Under the pieces are notes generated by a model. It was given only the letters and a program-made list of their open reading frames with translations, did no database searches and had not been told where the DNA came from. Made by a program: the position numbers and the translations under genes. A stretch of DNA of 64,000 bases from CAZHCG01 sp046484285 (GTDB lineage Bacteria; Myxococcota_A; Polyangia; JAAYKL01): NCBI GenBank assembly GCA_046484285.1, contig JAWOBP010000209.1, positions 1 through 64,000 on the forward strand. Reading direction: 5' to 3'. How positions within the stretch are numbered: position 1 is the stretch's first letter; each line of letters begins with the position of its first letter. This document shows positions 23,391 through 31,554 of the stretch, in pieces.

Positions 23391-25340
23391 ATGAGCGACA
23401 CATCAAAGAACTCCATGGCCATCTCCTCGCCGCTGCTGTCGGCCGTGCTGCTCGCGGGCCTGCTGGCGGGCTGCGGTGGAGGCTCGGGCAACGACGGTGA
23501 CGACGACACCGACACCGCCGGCGACGCCGATACGGACGGAGACAGCGACAGCGACACCGACGCCGACGCCGACGGCGACACCGACACCGACGCCGACGGC
23601 GACTCGGACTACGTTCCGGTCGACCCCGCTTGCGGCACGAGCGAGGCTCCCGATCTCGGCGAGGATTTCTTCGTCGACATCTCGGAGTCGAGCGGCATCC
23701 GCGACGAGAACTTCGACCCGGATCCGCCGCAGACGATTCCGATCAACGATCACAGCCGCCTGGGCTTCGCCGACATCAACGGCGACGGCTACGACGATGC
23801 GGTGATGCACAGCCTGTTCCCCAATCCCCAGGCCGGCATTCCGTTCGAGCACTTGGTCTTCCTCAACAACGGCGACGGCACCTTCACCAACTTCAGCGAC
23901 GAGTCGGGGCTGCGCGACGTGCAGGCCGGCTTCTTCGTCTTCGGCGACGTGGACAACGACGGCGACCAGGACTGCTTCGCCGGGCTCGACATCCCGGATC
24001 TGACCGGCGAGACGCATCAGCTGCTGCTCAACGACGGCGACGGACACTTCTCCAAGCTCGAGAGCTCGGGGCTCGAGGGCAGCAGCGGCCAGACCTACGC
24101 GGGCAACGCCGTCTTCGCCGACTTCGACGGAGACGCCAACATCGACATCTACATCGCCGCCGGCCACACGGCATACCTGGCTCCGGACTCTCTTTTTTTC
24201 GGAAACGGCGACGGCACCTTCGTCGACGCGAGCTCCAACCTGACCTCGTCGGGCTACCAGCCCAGCAACGGATCGGTCGCCTGCGACTACGACAACGACG
24301 GAGACCAGGACATCTTCGTCTCGGTCTACGGCGTGAGCAACGGAGGCGGCCAGAACCTGCTGTGGGAGAACGACGGGACGGGCCACTTCACCAACGTGGC
24401 GGCCGAGCGCAACTTCGCCAGCCTGCCGACCGGCAACTACTGGCTGGAGAGCACCGGCCACGGCAGCGACTGGGAGCCCGACGCCGGGCCCGGGACCTAC
24501 ATCGGCTCGAACGGCTTCGGCCTGCAGTGCTCGGACGTCAACAACGACGGACTGCTCGACGTGTTCGTCACCGCGATCTCGCATCCCAGCGAGATCGACC
24601 ATACCCGCAAGTGGTCCGACCCGACGGTGTTGCTGATCAATCAGGGACCGGACCAGGGCTACATGTTCTGGAACCGCTTCTTGGAGCGTGGCCTGCCGTT
24701 CAACGAGGGCGACGTGGACGGTGCCGTGGTCGATTTCGACAACGACGGTTGCCTCGACCTGTCCCTCTCGCGCGACAACAAGTACGAATCGGCCTACTCC
24801 GAGCAGGAGCAGAAAGCCTGGTTCGGGCTGATGCGACAGCTGCCGGGAGGCGACTTCGAATCGCTGGGGATCGCCAGTGGAATCAACGATCCGGACGGCG
24901 AGTGGAACCAGCTCAAGCGCGCCCAGAATCACGCCTGGAGCGACATCGACCGGGACGGCGACATGGATCTGCTCGTCGGCGGGCGCGGCGGCAGCGGAGG
25001 TCGTCCCAACTTCCTGTTCGAAAACGTGGTCGGTGAAACCAACGACTGGATCGGGTTCCACCTCGAGGGCGACGGCTCGGCGGTCAACCGCGACGCATTC
25101 GGCGCGCGCGTGACCCTGGAATGCGGCGAGCTGAGGTTGGTCCGCGAGGTGAAGTCCAGCCGCGGCATGTACGACTCGATGGACATGCGCACCCTGCACT
25201 TCGGCCTGGGAGGCCTGGACTGCGAGCCGGCGGCGCGCGTCGACTGGCCGGACGGCACGTCCCACGGCTTCGCTCACGACGAGCTGACGATCGGCGCCTA
25301 CCACCAGGTAGGCTACCCGGACTCGATCGCGGTGCAATGA
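23391..25340 (+). CDS. FG-GAP/VCBS-repeat lipoprotein with ASPIC/UnbV C-terminus
   Basis: 649 residues from ATG 23391, preceded by GAAGGAG. The signal segment SSPLLSAVLLAGLLAGC has lipobox LLAGC. Then comes an Asp-Thr-Gly-Ala linker of about 45 residues. At least six FG-GAP-type calcium loops follow: ADINGDGYDD, DVDNDGDQD, DFDGDANID, DYDNDGDQD, DVNNDGLLD, DFDNDGCLD, DIDRDGDMD. The C-terminus (VKSSRGMYDSMDMRTLHFGL, RVDWPDGTSHGF) is an ASPIC/UnbV domain. It should form a calcium-stabilised beta-propeller at the surface. The next gene's ATG overlaps its stop, so both are cotranslated. Ligand unknown. Confidence 0.9.
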   Translation: MSDTSKNSMAISSPLLSAVLLAGLLAGCGGGSGNDGDDDTDTAGDADTDGDSDSDTDADADGDTDTDADGDSDYVPVDPACGTSEAPDLGEDFFVDISESSGIRDENFDPDPPQTIPINDHSRLGFADINGDGYDDAVMHSLFPNPQAGIPFEHLVFLNNGDGTFTNFSDESGLRDVQAGFFVFGDVDNDGDQDCFAGLDIPDLTGETHQLLLNDGDGHFSKLESSGLEGSSGQTYAGNAVFADFDGDANIDIYIAAGHTAYLAPDSLFFGNGDGTFVDASSNLTSSGYQPSNGSVACDYDNDGDQDIFVSVYGVSNGGGQNLLWENDGTGHFTNVAAERNFASLPTGNYWLESTGHGSDWEPDAGPGTYIGSNGFGLQCSDVNNDGLLDVFVTAISHPSEIDHTRKWSDPTVLLINQGPDQGYMFWNRFLERGLPFNEGDVDGAVVDFDNDGCLDLSLSRDNKYESAYSEQEQKAWFGLMRQLPGGDFESLGIASGINDPDGEWNQLKRAQNHAWSDIDRDGDMDLLVGGRGGSGGRPNFLFENVVGETNDWIGFHLEGDGSAVNRDAFGARVTLECGELRLVREVKSSRGMYDSMDMRTLHFGLGGLDCEPAARVDWPDGTSHGFAHDELTIGAYHQVGYPDSIAVQ

Positions 25341-26395
25341 AAGATAGCTCGACCATGCCCGAGGCCGTTCCCCGAATGCGCATCGAGATCTCGATCGCCG
25401 GCAGAGCGCTGGCCTGGGTGGCGCTGCTCGCGTGCGCCTGCTCGAACGACCAGTCGCTCTTTTTGGACTCCGGACCCACCGACTCCGGGACCGATCCGAC
25501 CGACACCGGCTCCAGCGACACCGGATCGGACAGCGGCGAACCGATCATCGAGGAGGATCTCGACATCCCCTACGACCCGCCGCCTGGAGGCGACCCGGAC
25601 AAGTCGCTGCTCGACCTCCACTACGTGCCCGACGGCGACCCGCTGCGACTGATGGTCTTCGTCCACGGGGGCAGCTGGATCGGCGGCGACAAGAGCAAGC
25701 TCGAGCTGGCCGAGGAGCTGGTGCCGTGGTTCGTCGATCGCGGCTTCGCCGTGGCGGCGCCCAACTTCAGGCTGGCCAGCGAGCCGCCCGGCCCGCAGGA
25801 GGTGACCTGGGCCGACCAGGCGACAGACCTGGCCTTCGCGCTCGCGTGGCTGATCGAGCACGGCGCCGACTACAACATCGAGGCGGAACCGGCGCTGCTG
25901 ATGGGCTACTCCTCGGGCGCCCACCTGGTCGCACTGCTCGCCGCGGACGAGCACTACCTGGAGCTGGCGGGCCTAGCGCACGAAAGCCTGCTGGGTTCGA
26001 TCTCGTTCGATGTCCACGCCTACGACGTGCCCTACGCGCTGGAGCTGATGCAGGACAGCGAGTTGGAGCAGAACATCGAGCTGATCGAGTTCCTCTTCGG
26101 CGAAACCGTCGAGGCTCAGCTCGCCGCGTCCCCGTCCAGCTATGCACCCGGCGCGCCCGACGTTCCGCCGGCGCTGCTGATCTCGGCCGACCCCTTCTCG
26201 CTGGAGGGCAGCAAGGGCTACATCGTTTTCCACGCCACGCAGAGCTACTGGCAACTCTTGCAGTCCGCGGGACACTCGGCCGACTGGCAGCACTACGAAA
26301 ACGAGACGCATGCCTCTTTGGTGATCGACTTCGGCTCCGAGGGAGACGCTCCCACCGAGAAGGTGGCGGGCTTTTTGGAAGATCTGCCTCTCTGA
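25337..26395 (+). CDS. Alpha/beta hydrolase (BD-FAE/carboxylesterase-like), exported
   Basis: About 352 residues from ATG 25337, which overlaps the previous stop (ATGA). A hydrophobic stretch ends at ALLACACSND, a likely lipobox, then a DSGPTDSGTDPTDTGSSDTG linker. The hydrolase has the oxyanion motif VFVHGGSWIGG near residue 109, nucleophile elbow MGYSSGAH near 189, and a C-terminal YENETHASLV that supplies the histidine. Esterases of this class cleave small esters or acylated sugars. With the FG-GAP protein it forms a two-gene surface unit. The true substrate is unknown. Confidence 0.82.
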   Translation: MKDSSTMPEAVPRMRIEISIAGRALAWVALLACACSNDQSLFLDSGPTDSGTDPTDTGSSDTGSDSGEPIIEEDLDIPYDPPPGGDPDKSLLDLHYVPDGDPLRLMVFVHGGSWIGGDKSKLELAEELVPWFVDRGFAVAAPNFRLASEPPGPQEVTWADQATDLAFALAWLIEHGADYNIEAEPALLMGYSSGAHLVALLAADEHYLELAGLAHESLLGSISFDVHAYDVPYALELMQDSELEQNIELIEFLFGETVEAQLAASPSSYAPGAPDVPPALLISADPFSLEGSKGYIVFHATQSYWQLLQSAGHSADWQHYENETHASLVIDFGSEGDAPTEKVAGFLEDLPL

Positions 26396-26417
26396 AGAAC
26401 CGGGCCGGCGAGCGCTC

Positions 26418-27509
26418 TCAGCCGAAGCCGTCGCGCTCGATCTTTTCCGAGTCGGCCGTTCCCAGGCCCTTCTCGACCGCGGTCTCCAGCCAGCGCGGCT
26501 CCCGCTTGTCCTCGGCCAGGCTGCGCATACCGTGAGCGGCCCGCTGGGAGTCGATCATCTCGTAGGCCACGCTGTCCAGCGCGACCGGATCGGCTGCGGC
26601 GAGCACGGCGCCGGGACGCCACTGGTGCTCGAGCACCCGAGCCGGTCCGCCGTGGTACTGCGCGGTCAACGCGTCGCAAAGAACCAACCGCAGCTTGCCC
26701 TCCACGTACTCGTGGTCGCTGACATCGGCGACAAAGGGATCGCAGTTGTCATCGTGGTAGCGGTTGGGATTGTGAATCGCCCCGTACATGTTCTTCATCC
26801 CGCAGCCGACCCCGGCCAGGTCGTGATCCTTGAGCACCGGGACATTGATCAGGGCGTCGGCGCGACGCGCCAGCACGTTGGACCACAGGCTGCCCACCTC
26901 CCCGGAGAATCGGATCTCTCGCTCGAAACCGAGATCGTCGTTGCCCGCGCAGCGCGGCCGACTGTCCGAGTAGCGATTCGGCTCGAAGCCGGCGCGCTTC
27001 AGCTCGCGGGTGGTGCGCTCCCAGATCCAGATTCGATCGTTGGAGACGCCGATCCGGTTCAGCCCGGCCACCAGCGCGTCCACCACCGCCGGCGAGGACG
27101 ACATCCCCGGCCCGGCCAGGCAGTTGACCTTGATGCAGACCACCTCGTCCGGATCGAACAGGGCGCGGAACGCCTCGGAAGTGTCCTTGACGTCCAGCAG
27201 CGACGCCAGGCTGCGATTGACCACGCCGGCGACGCGCCCGGCGTCGTGTCCGCCGCCGCCGAACACCTTGGCGTCGTCCCTCCGCACGACCCGCGGCCCG
27301 ATCTCGTCGCGTCTCTCGGCACGCCCGGACGCGGCTTTTCCAGGAGCAGCGGCGGCTCCGGAAGCGCCCGCCTCGGCCTCGGCGCGCGCCGGCGGCCCCG
27401 AGCCGGAGCAGACGCCGGCGAACGGAGCCACCCCCAGCCCGACCGCAGCCGCGCACGACTCGGAGAGAAAATCACGCCTCGTCTTCAACCGATTTTTCTT
27501 CTGACTCAT
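26418..27509 (-). CDS. DUF362-family protein with Tat signal
   Basis: 363 residues. ATG 27509 is used because it begins MSQKKNRLKTRRDFLSESCA, a twin-arginine signal (RRDFL); the frame is open further upstream without merit. After an Ala/Gly-rich linker the protein shows DPDEVVCIKVNCLAGPG, NVPVLKDHDLAGVGCGMKNM and YGAIHNPNRYHDDNCDPFVAD, the conserved core of DUF362. Tat export implies folding in the cytoplasm, perhaps with a metal or Fe-S cofactor, but this copy lacks a ferredoxin-like cluster motif. Biochemical function of the family is not settled. It converges with the hydrolase gene. Confidence 0.85.
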   Translation of the reverse strand: MSQKKNRLKTRRDFLSESCAAAVGLGVAPFAGVCSGSGPPARAEAEAGASGAAAAPGKAASGRAERRDEIGPRVVRRDDAKVFGGGGHDAGRVAGVVNRSLASLLDVKDTSEAFRALFDPDEVVCIKVNCLAGPGMSSSPAVVDALVAGLNRIGVSNDRIWIWERTTRELKRAGFEPNRYSDSRPRCAGNDDLGFEREIRFSGEVGSLWSNVLARRADALINVPVLKDHDLAGVGCGMKNMYGAIHNPNRYHDDNCDPFVADVSDHEYVEGKLRLVLCDALTAQYHGGPARVLEHQWRPGAVLAAADPVALDSVAYEMIDSQRAAHGMRSLAEDKREPRWLETAVEKGLGTADSEKIERDGFG

Positions 27510-27614
27510 ACGAACGATGATACCTCGAGCGGCGGAATCATCCAGCGTGGAGCAATGAGCCGGCTTTTGTGGCACAATGATTCGGTGTGGAAAAACCGAG
27601 CGCAAGGAGCAACC

Positions 27615-28727
27615 ATGAGAATCATGACCGCGATAATCACCATGCTGGGGGCGGCGCTTCTCGCTGCGGCGTCCGGCTGCGAGGGCGCGGACAGCGGAGG
27701 CGCCTCCGAGTGGGAAGACGATGACGACGACGGAACGAGCGACGCCGACAGCGATTCCGACGGCGACTCGGACTCCGATGGCGACTCGGACTCCGACGGC
27801 GACTCGGACTCCGACACCGATCAGGACACCTTCTGCGACGAGCAGGATTTCACAATCGAGTACGTACCGGTCAAGCTGATGATCCTGCTCGACATGTCGG
27901 GATCGATGGTGATCCCGTCGTCAAAGTACGATCACGCCAGAGCCGCGATTCAGAGCTGGTTGGTCGACTACGCCGACAACTTCCTGTTCGGCTTCGACTC
28001 CTACCCGGACGACTGGTACTCGCAGAGCTGCTCGGTGGACAACCCGGTCTGGTTCGACACCGACGCGGACCAGGAGAGCGCGATCTCCGGCTGGCTCGAC
28101 ACCCACGCGCCGCAGTCCGGCTCGGGAGATCCGCTGGTGATGGAGATGGACAAGCTGCTGGGAGACCCCGGATACGCGCCCAACTTCACCACCGACGCCC
28201 AGCCCGGCGAGCCGTACCTGCTGATCGTGGCCGACGGAGACGACTGCTGCGGTCCCTCGGGCAACTACAGCTGCTCCAACAGCTGGGTCGATGAGCTCAA
28301 CCAACGCACCGAATGGCTGCTCGAGGCCGGGATCAAGACGATGGTGATCGGCTACACCGAAAACGCCGACGAGACCGCGCTCAACGCGATCGCGGCGGCG
28401 GGCGGCACCCAGTTCACCTCGTTCGTCGAGGCGCTCGACCAGGCCGCGCTGGAGAACGCGCTGGACACGATCGCGGCCAGCATCATCAGCTGCACCTTCG
28501 AGCTCGACGAGCCCGACGCCTCGGCCGACCCTGACAACGTCAATTTCTACTTCGACGGCGAGGTCGTGCCCTACGACGAGAACTGCGCACAGGGCACCGG
28601 CTGGATGTGGGTCGACGAGGAACACACCCAGGTCGAATTCTGCGAGGAGGCCTGCGCCGAACTGCAGGGAGGTTTCGTCGACGAGGTCACGGCCAAGTTC
28701 GGCTGTCCGACGGTAAGCGTCGAGTAA
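27615..28727 (+). CDS. VWA-domain lipoprotein with Asp-Ser-Gly repeat linker
   Basis: 370 residues from ATG 27615 with AAGGAG before it. MRIMTAIITMLGAALLAAASGC is a lipoprotein signal. Forty acidic residues follow (DADSDSDGDSDSDGDSDSDG and on), encoded by an 18-bp tandem repeat. The VWA domain begins near residue 88, with the metal site LLDMSGSMVIPS, and continues through PYLLIVADGDDCCGPSGN and MVIGYTENADETALNAIAAA. Cysteines are frequent, which fits disulfides. It resembles the vWA proteins of myxobacterial surfaces. Role in adhesion or complex assembly is inferred only. Confidence 0.85.
   Translation: MRIMTAIITMLGAALLAAASGCEGADSGGASEWEDDDDDGTSDADSDSDGDSDSDGDSDSDGDSDSDTDQDTFCDEQDFTIEYVPVKLMILLDMSGSMVIPSSKYDHARAAIQSWLVDYADNFLFGFDSYPDDWYSQSCSVDNPVWFDTDADQESAISGWLDTHAPQSGSGDPLVMEMDKLLGDPGYAPNFTTDAQPGEPYLLIVADGDDCCGPSGNYSCSNSWVDELNQRTEWLLEAGIKTMVIGYTENADETALNAIAAAGGTQFTSFVEALDQAALENALDTIAASIISCTFELDEPDASADPDNVNFYFDGEVVPYDENCAQGTGWMWVDEEHTQVEFCEEACAELQGGFVDEVTAKFGCPTVSVE
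27759..27812 (+). repeat. Three 18-bp tandem repeats inside the VWA lipoprotein
   Basis: The unit gacggcgactcggactcc appears at 27759-27776, 27777-27794 (one base different) and 27795-27812. Each encodes Asp-Gly-Asp-Ser-Asp-Ser. Copy number could change by slippage without breaking the frame. Confidence 0.92.
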
Positions 28728-28753
28728 CATCCGCCGCACAAGGATCCGGGCGG

Positions 28754-30100
28754 CTATTGGAGCGTCAGGGTCAGGGTCACGATCGAGCCGGTGGGGTTGG
28801 CGGCGGCGGCCCAGAGGGTGCTCCCGCTCGGCCAGGCTCCCAGCGGGACGGTCGTCGAGCCTCCTTCGTAGCCGTCGTAGAGCAGCTCGGATCCCTCGGG
28901 GCCCCGGAAGCCCACCCTCAGCTCGCAGGACTGCGGATCGCTTGCCTCTGCGATCAGCGTCAGGTCGTCGATCGAATCGTGCGAGCGGGCGAACGCGATG
29001 CCTCCTTCGGCAGGCACCGTCACCTCGAGATCCTGCCCCTCTTCCATCACCAGCGAGGCCGGAACCGGCACGTCGATCTCATTGAACCCCATCCAGACCT
29101 GTGGAATCGAGCTGTCGTTCAACGCGATCGCCCCGGCCAGGTCGCCGAGCACCGTCGCGAAGCCCAGCGGCGGATCCAACTCGGCGAGCAGGCCGTCCAG
29201 CGAAGTTGCTCCGTGGGCGTCGTCGCTGACCAGGTCGTAGACGAAGCCGTCGCCGAACCGCTCCCAGAGGTAGTCGCCGAACAGCAGCAGCACTCCGTAG
29301 TTGTAGTCGGGCCCGGACGACATCAACGGATCCTTGTGAACGTCGTTCAACCAGCTCGAGACCCAGGCCTCGTCCGCTCCGAAGCCGGTCAGCACCATCG
29401 CCAGCTCGCTCATCGACTCGTCGAGCCAGGCCTCCTCGCTCGGGTCGTGCCCCCAGTGCACCAGGTGCTGGAACTCGTGGGACTGGACCGAGAGCGAGTA
29501 GTCGCTGTCGGCCGAGTGATCCGCGGTGTTGATGTGCAGCGTCTCGTGGCGGTTGGAGTTCCACTTGTCGAGCTGGTCGTCCACCTTGAAGTAGCCGTCG
29601 AAGGAGTAGCCGGCGTAGCCCTCCATCTCGTAGAGCAGCAGGTAGACGCGCGGATCGCCGTCGAACTCGTCGGGCGGGTCGCCGAACAGGCCGGTCACCA
29701 GCTCGAAGATCCCGGCCCCGGCGCCGAGCGGGGTCTGCTCGTCCCAGCCCGCGATCAGGCCGCCCACCACCTCCTGGTCCACCGAGGAGCCCCAGGCGTC
29801 GTCCGCGACCACCACCACCACGTTCTGTCCCTCGCCGCGAATCGTGGTGCAGATCTGGCGATCCGAAGGGGGCATCTCGCTCAGATCCCAGATCCACCAG
29901 CGATCCTCCTCGGCGCAGTCGAGCTCGGTGTCGGTGTCGAGCTCGGTGTCGGTGTCCGCGTCCGTGTCAGTGTCGCCGTCGGTATCGGCGTCCACGTCGC
30001 CGTCGGCGGAGCCGCCGCCCCCGCCGTCGTCGCAGGCGGCCGCCAGGGCCGGGAGCATGAGCAGGCTCATCGCGAGCCGGATTCTTGTGCTAGTCACCAC
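28754..30100 (-). CDS. Lipoprotein zinc metalloprotease, M30/hyicolysin-like
   Basis: 448 residues. MVTSTRIRLAMSLLMLPALAAAC gives lipobox ALAAAC; then a Gly run and an Asp-Thr/Glu-Leu linker (DADTDGDTDTDADTDTELDT). The catalytic region has SLSVQSHEFQHLVHWGHDPS near residue 200, holding the HExxH zinc motif, and DESMSELAMVL provides a glutamate downstream, as in the M30 family. Residues 120-180 (VVVVVADDAWGSSVDQEVVG onward) fit the same family. The C-terminal 100 residues look like a beta-sandwich PPC-type domain. Probably a surface protease. Confidence 0.82.
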   Translation of the reverse strand: MVTSTRIRLAMSLLMLPALAAACDDGGGGGSADGDVDADTDGDTDTDADTDTELDTDTELDCAEEDRWWIWDLSEMPPSDRQICTTIRGEGQNVVVVVADDAWGSSVDQEVVGGLIAGWDEQTPLGAGAGIFELVTGLFGDPPDEFDGDPRVYLLLYEMEGYAGYSFDGYFKVDDQLDKWNSNRHETLHINTADHSADSDYSLSVQSHEFQHLVHWGHDPSEEAWLDESMSELAMVLTGFGADEAWVSSWLNDVHKDPLMSSGPDYNYGVLLLFGDYLWERFGDGFVYDLVSDDAHGATSLDGLLAELDPPLGFATVLGDLAGAIALNDSSIPQVWMGFNEIDVPVPASLVMEEGQDLEVTVPAEGGIAFARSHDSIDDLTLIAEASDPQSCELRVGFRGPEGSELLYDGYEGGSTTVPLGAWPSGSTLWAAAANPTGSIVTLTLTLQ

Positions 30101-30869
30101 GTCCTCCTCTTTTTGCTCGGCCGATGCGGTAGACCCTGCCGCAGCGGGGACACTCGGCCTCGATCTCGTCGCGCCCGTTCCAAAGATCGGACTGCTCCCG
30201 CGCGGAGAGCGCCTCCAACGAGCTTCTCAGCATCTCCTCGTCGCAGCGGCACTCGTAGAACAGCACCACCTCCTCCAACCTGCGCAGCCGGCCGGCCTCG
30301 ATCTCGGCGTCGATCCGCTCCAGCAGCTCGGCGTCGTCCAGCCCGGCCAGATCCTCGATGCTCCCTTTCGGCAGCGCCTGGAGCAGCGCTCCGGGGCCGC
30401 GGCCGGGCTGCGCGATCCGGGTCGGGATCTGCGCCGAGCTTGCGAAGTACTCCTCCACGGCTCGCACCGGATCCGAGTCGGGAGGATCGTAGAGGCTCTG
30501 GACCGGCTCGCCGCCCGCGCGCTGGCGCTGCACGACCGCGGCGGCCCCCTGCTTCTCGGCGCGGCGCGCCCTGCCGCAGATCATGCCCTCCGGCTCCACC
30601 GCGACGAACAGCCCGGCCTCCGAGCCCGGCATGCTCAGCGTCCAGCCCCACGACTCGCGCTCGGCCAGCGAGAGGGCGGCCAGCCCGGCGGCGGCCAGCG
30701 CGCGATCCAGCGGCTCGGCGAAGGCGCTCTTTGCCGGCGCTATCCCGAAGCGCCGCTGGTAGAGGTCGCGCGAGACGAGCGCCTCGGTGAAATCGCCGCG
30801 CACGACCAGCGCCCCGCGCTCGTCCCACAGGTAGCGGCCGTACAGCGAAAGGTGCAGCTTTTCGTCCAT
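30090..30869 (-). CDS. hslO: Hsp33-like redox chaperone
   Basis: 259 residues from ATG 30869 with GGAGGAGG before it. Its C-terminus has a C-x-C pair (FYECRCDEEML, near residue 206) and a C-x-x-C pair (AECPRCGRVYRI, near 241), the zinc/disulfide switch of Hsp33. PGRGPGALLQALPKGSIEDL and the N-terminal RGDFTEALVSRDLY region fit the family's substrate-binding domain. It differs from classic HslO in the N-terminal half, so it is a divergent member. It overlaps the end of the M30-like gene by 11 bases, the reading frames being unrelated. It should protect unfolded proteins under oxidative stress. Confidence 0.8.
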   Translation of the reverse strand: MDEKLHLSLYGRYLWDERGALVVRGDFTEALVSRDLYQRRFGIAPAKSAFAEPLDRALAAAGLAALSLAERESWGWTLSMPGSEAGLFVAVEPEGMICGRARRAEKQGAAAVVQRQRAGGEPVQSLYDPPDSDPVRAVEEYFASSAQIPTRIAQPGRGPGALLQALPKGSIEDLAGLDDAELLERIDAEIEAGRLRRLEEVVLFYECRCDEEMLRSSLEALSAREQSDLWNGRDEIEAECPRCGRVYRIGRAKRGGRGD

Positions 30870-30978
30870 GCCTCCTCCCGAAAAGCGGGTGCATCGATCT
30901 TTGCTTGCACTATGATACTCCATGAATCGTGGCAAGCTCCGCGAGCCCGGCAAAACGACGTGCGAGGAGGTGAAGGAG

Positions 30979-31554
30979 ATGGCAGCGGAACCCGGCCTGC
31001 GCAGCAGCGACTGTCTTTTGATAGTAGACGTGCAAAAGGATTTCTGCCCGGGAGGCGCCCTGGGCGTGGAGGACGGCGACGCGGTGGCCGCGGCGCTCGA
31101 TCCGTGGATCGGCGCCGCGAAGGAGGCGGGAGCCAAGATCGTGGCCTCGCGCGACTGGCACCCGCAGCACCACGTCAGCTTCGAGGAGCGGGGCGGCCCC
31201 TGGCCGCCGCACTGCGTTCAGGACACGCTTGGCGCCGAGCTGCACCCGCGGCTGCGCCTGCCCGACGAGGCCGAGATCATTTCCAAGGGCACCAACGAGA
31301 ACCGCGACGCCTACTCCGCGTTCGACGGCACCGGTTTGGCCGACGAGCTACGCGACGCCGGAGTCGAGCGCGTCGTGATCGGCGGGCTGACGCTCGACTA
31401 CTGCGTCAAGGAGACCGCCCTGGACGCGCGCGAGGCCGGCTTCGAGACGCTGCTGATCGCCGAAGCCACGCGACCGGTGGAGGCCCGGCCCGGCGACGGC
31501 CGGCGCGCGATCGAGGAGATGAAGGAGGCCGGCGTGGAGGTGCTGGAGAAATGA
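30979..31554 (+). CDS. pncA: Nicotinamidase
   Basis: 191 residues from ATG 30979, preceded by GGAGGTGAAGGAG; a start at 30922 is also open. Catalytic residues are visible: aspartate in LLIVDVQKDFCPGGAL, lysine in EIISKGTNENRDAYSAFDG, and cysteine in LTLDYCVKETALDA. Metal ligands lie in SRDWHPQHHVSF and WPPHCVQ. It turns nicotinamide into nicotinate for NAD salvage. The stop overlaps the ATG of pncB (ATGA at 31551), so the two enzymes of the salvage step are translationally coupled. Cytoplasmic. Confidence 0.93.
   Translation: MAAEPGLRSSDCLLIVDVQKDFCPGGALGVEDGDAVAAALDPWIGAAKEAGAKIVASRDWHPQHHVSFEERGGPWPPHCVQDTLGAELHPRLRLPDEAEIISKGTNENRDAYSAFDGTGLADELRDAGVERVVIGGLTLDYCVKETALDAREAGFETLLIAEATRPVEARPGDGRRAIEEMKEAGVEVLEK

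Noticed and set aside
23403..25337. Long minus-strand open frame opposite the FG-GAP lipoprotein
   Set aside because: Val/Gly/Ala-rich shadow caused by Asp codons and high GC; no start signal or homology.
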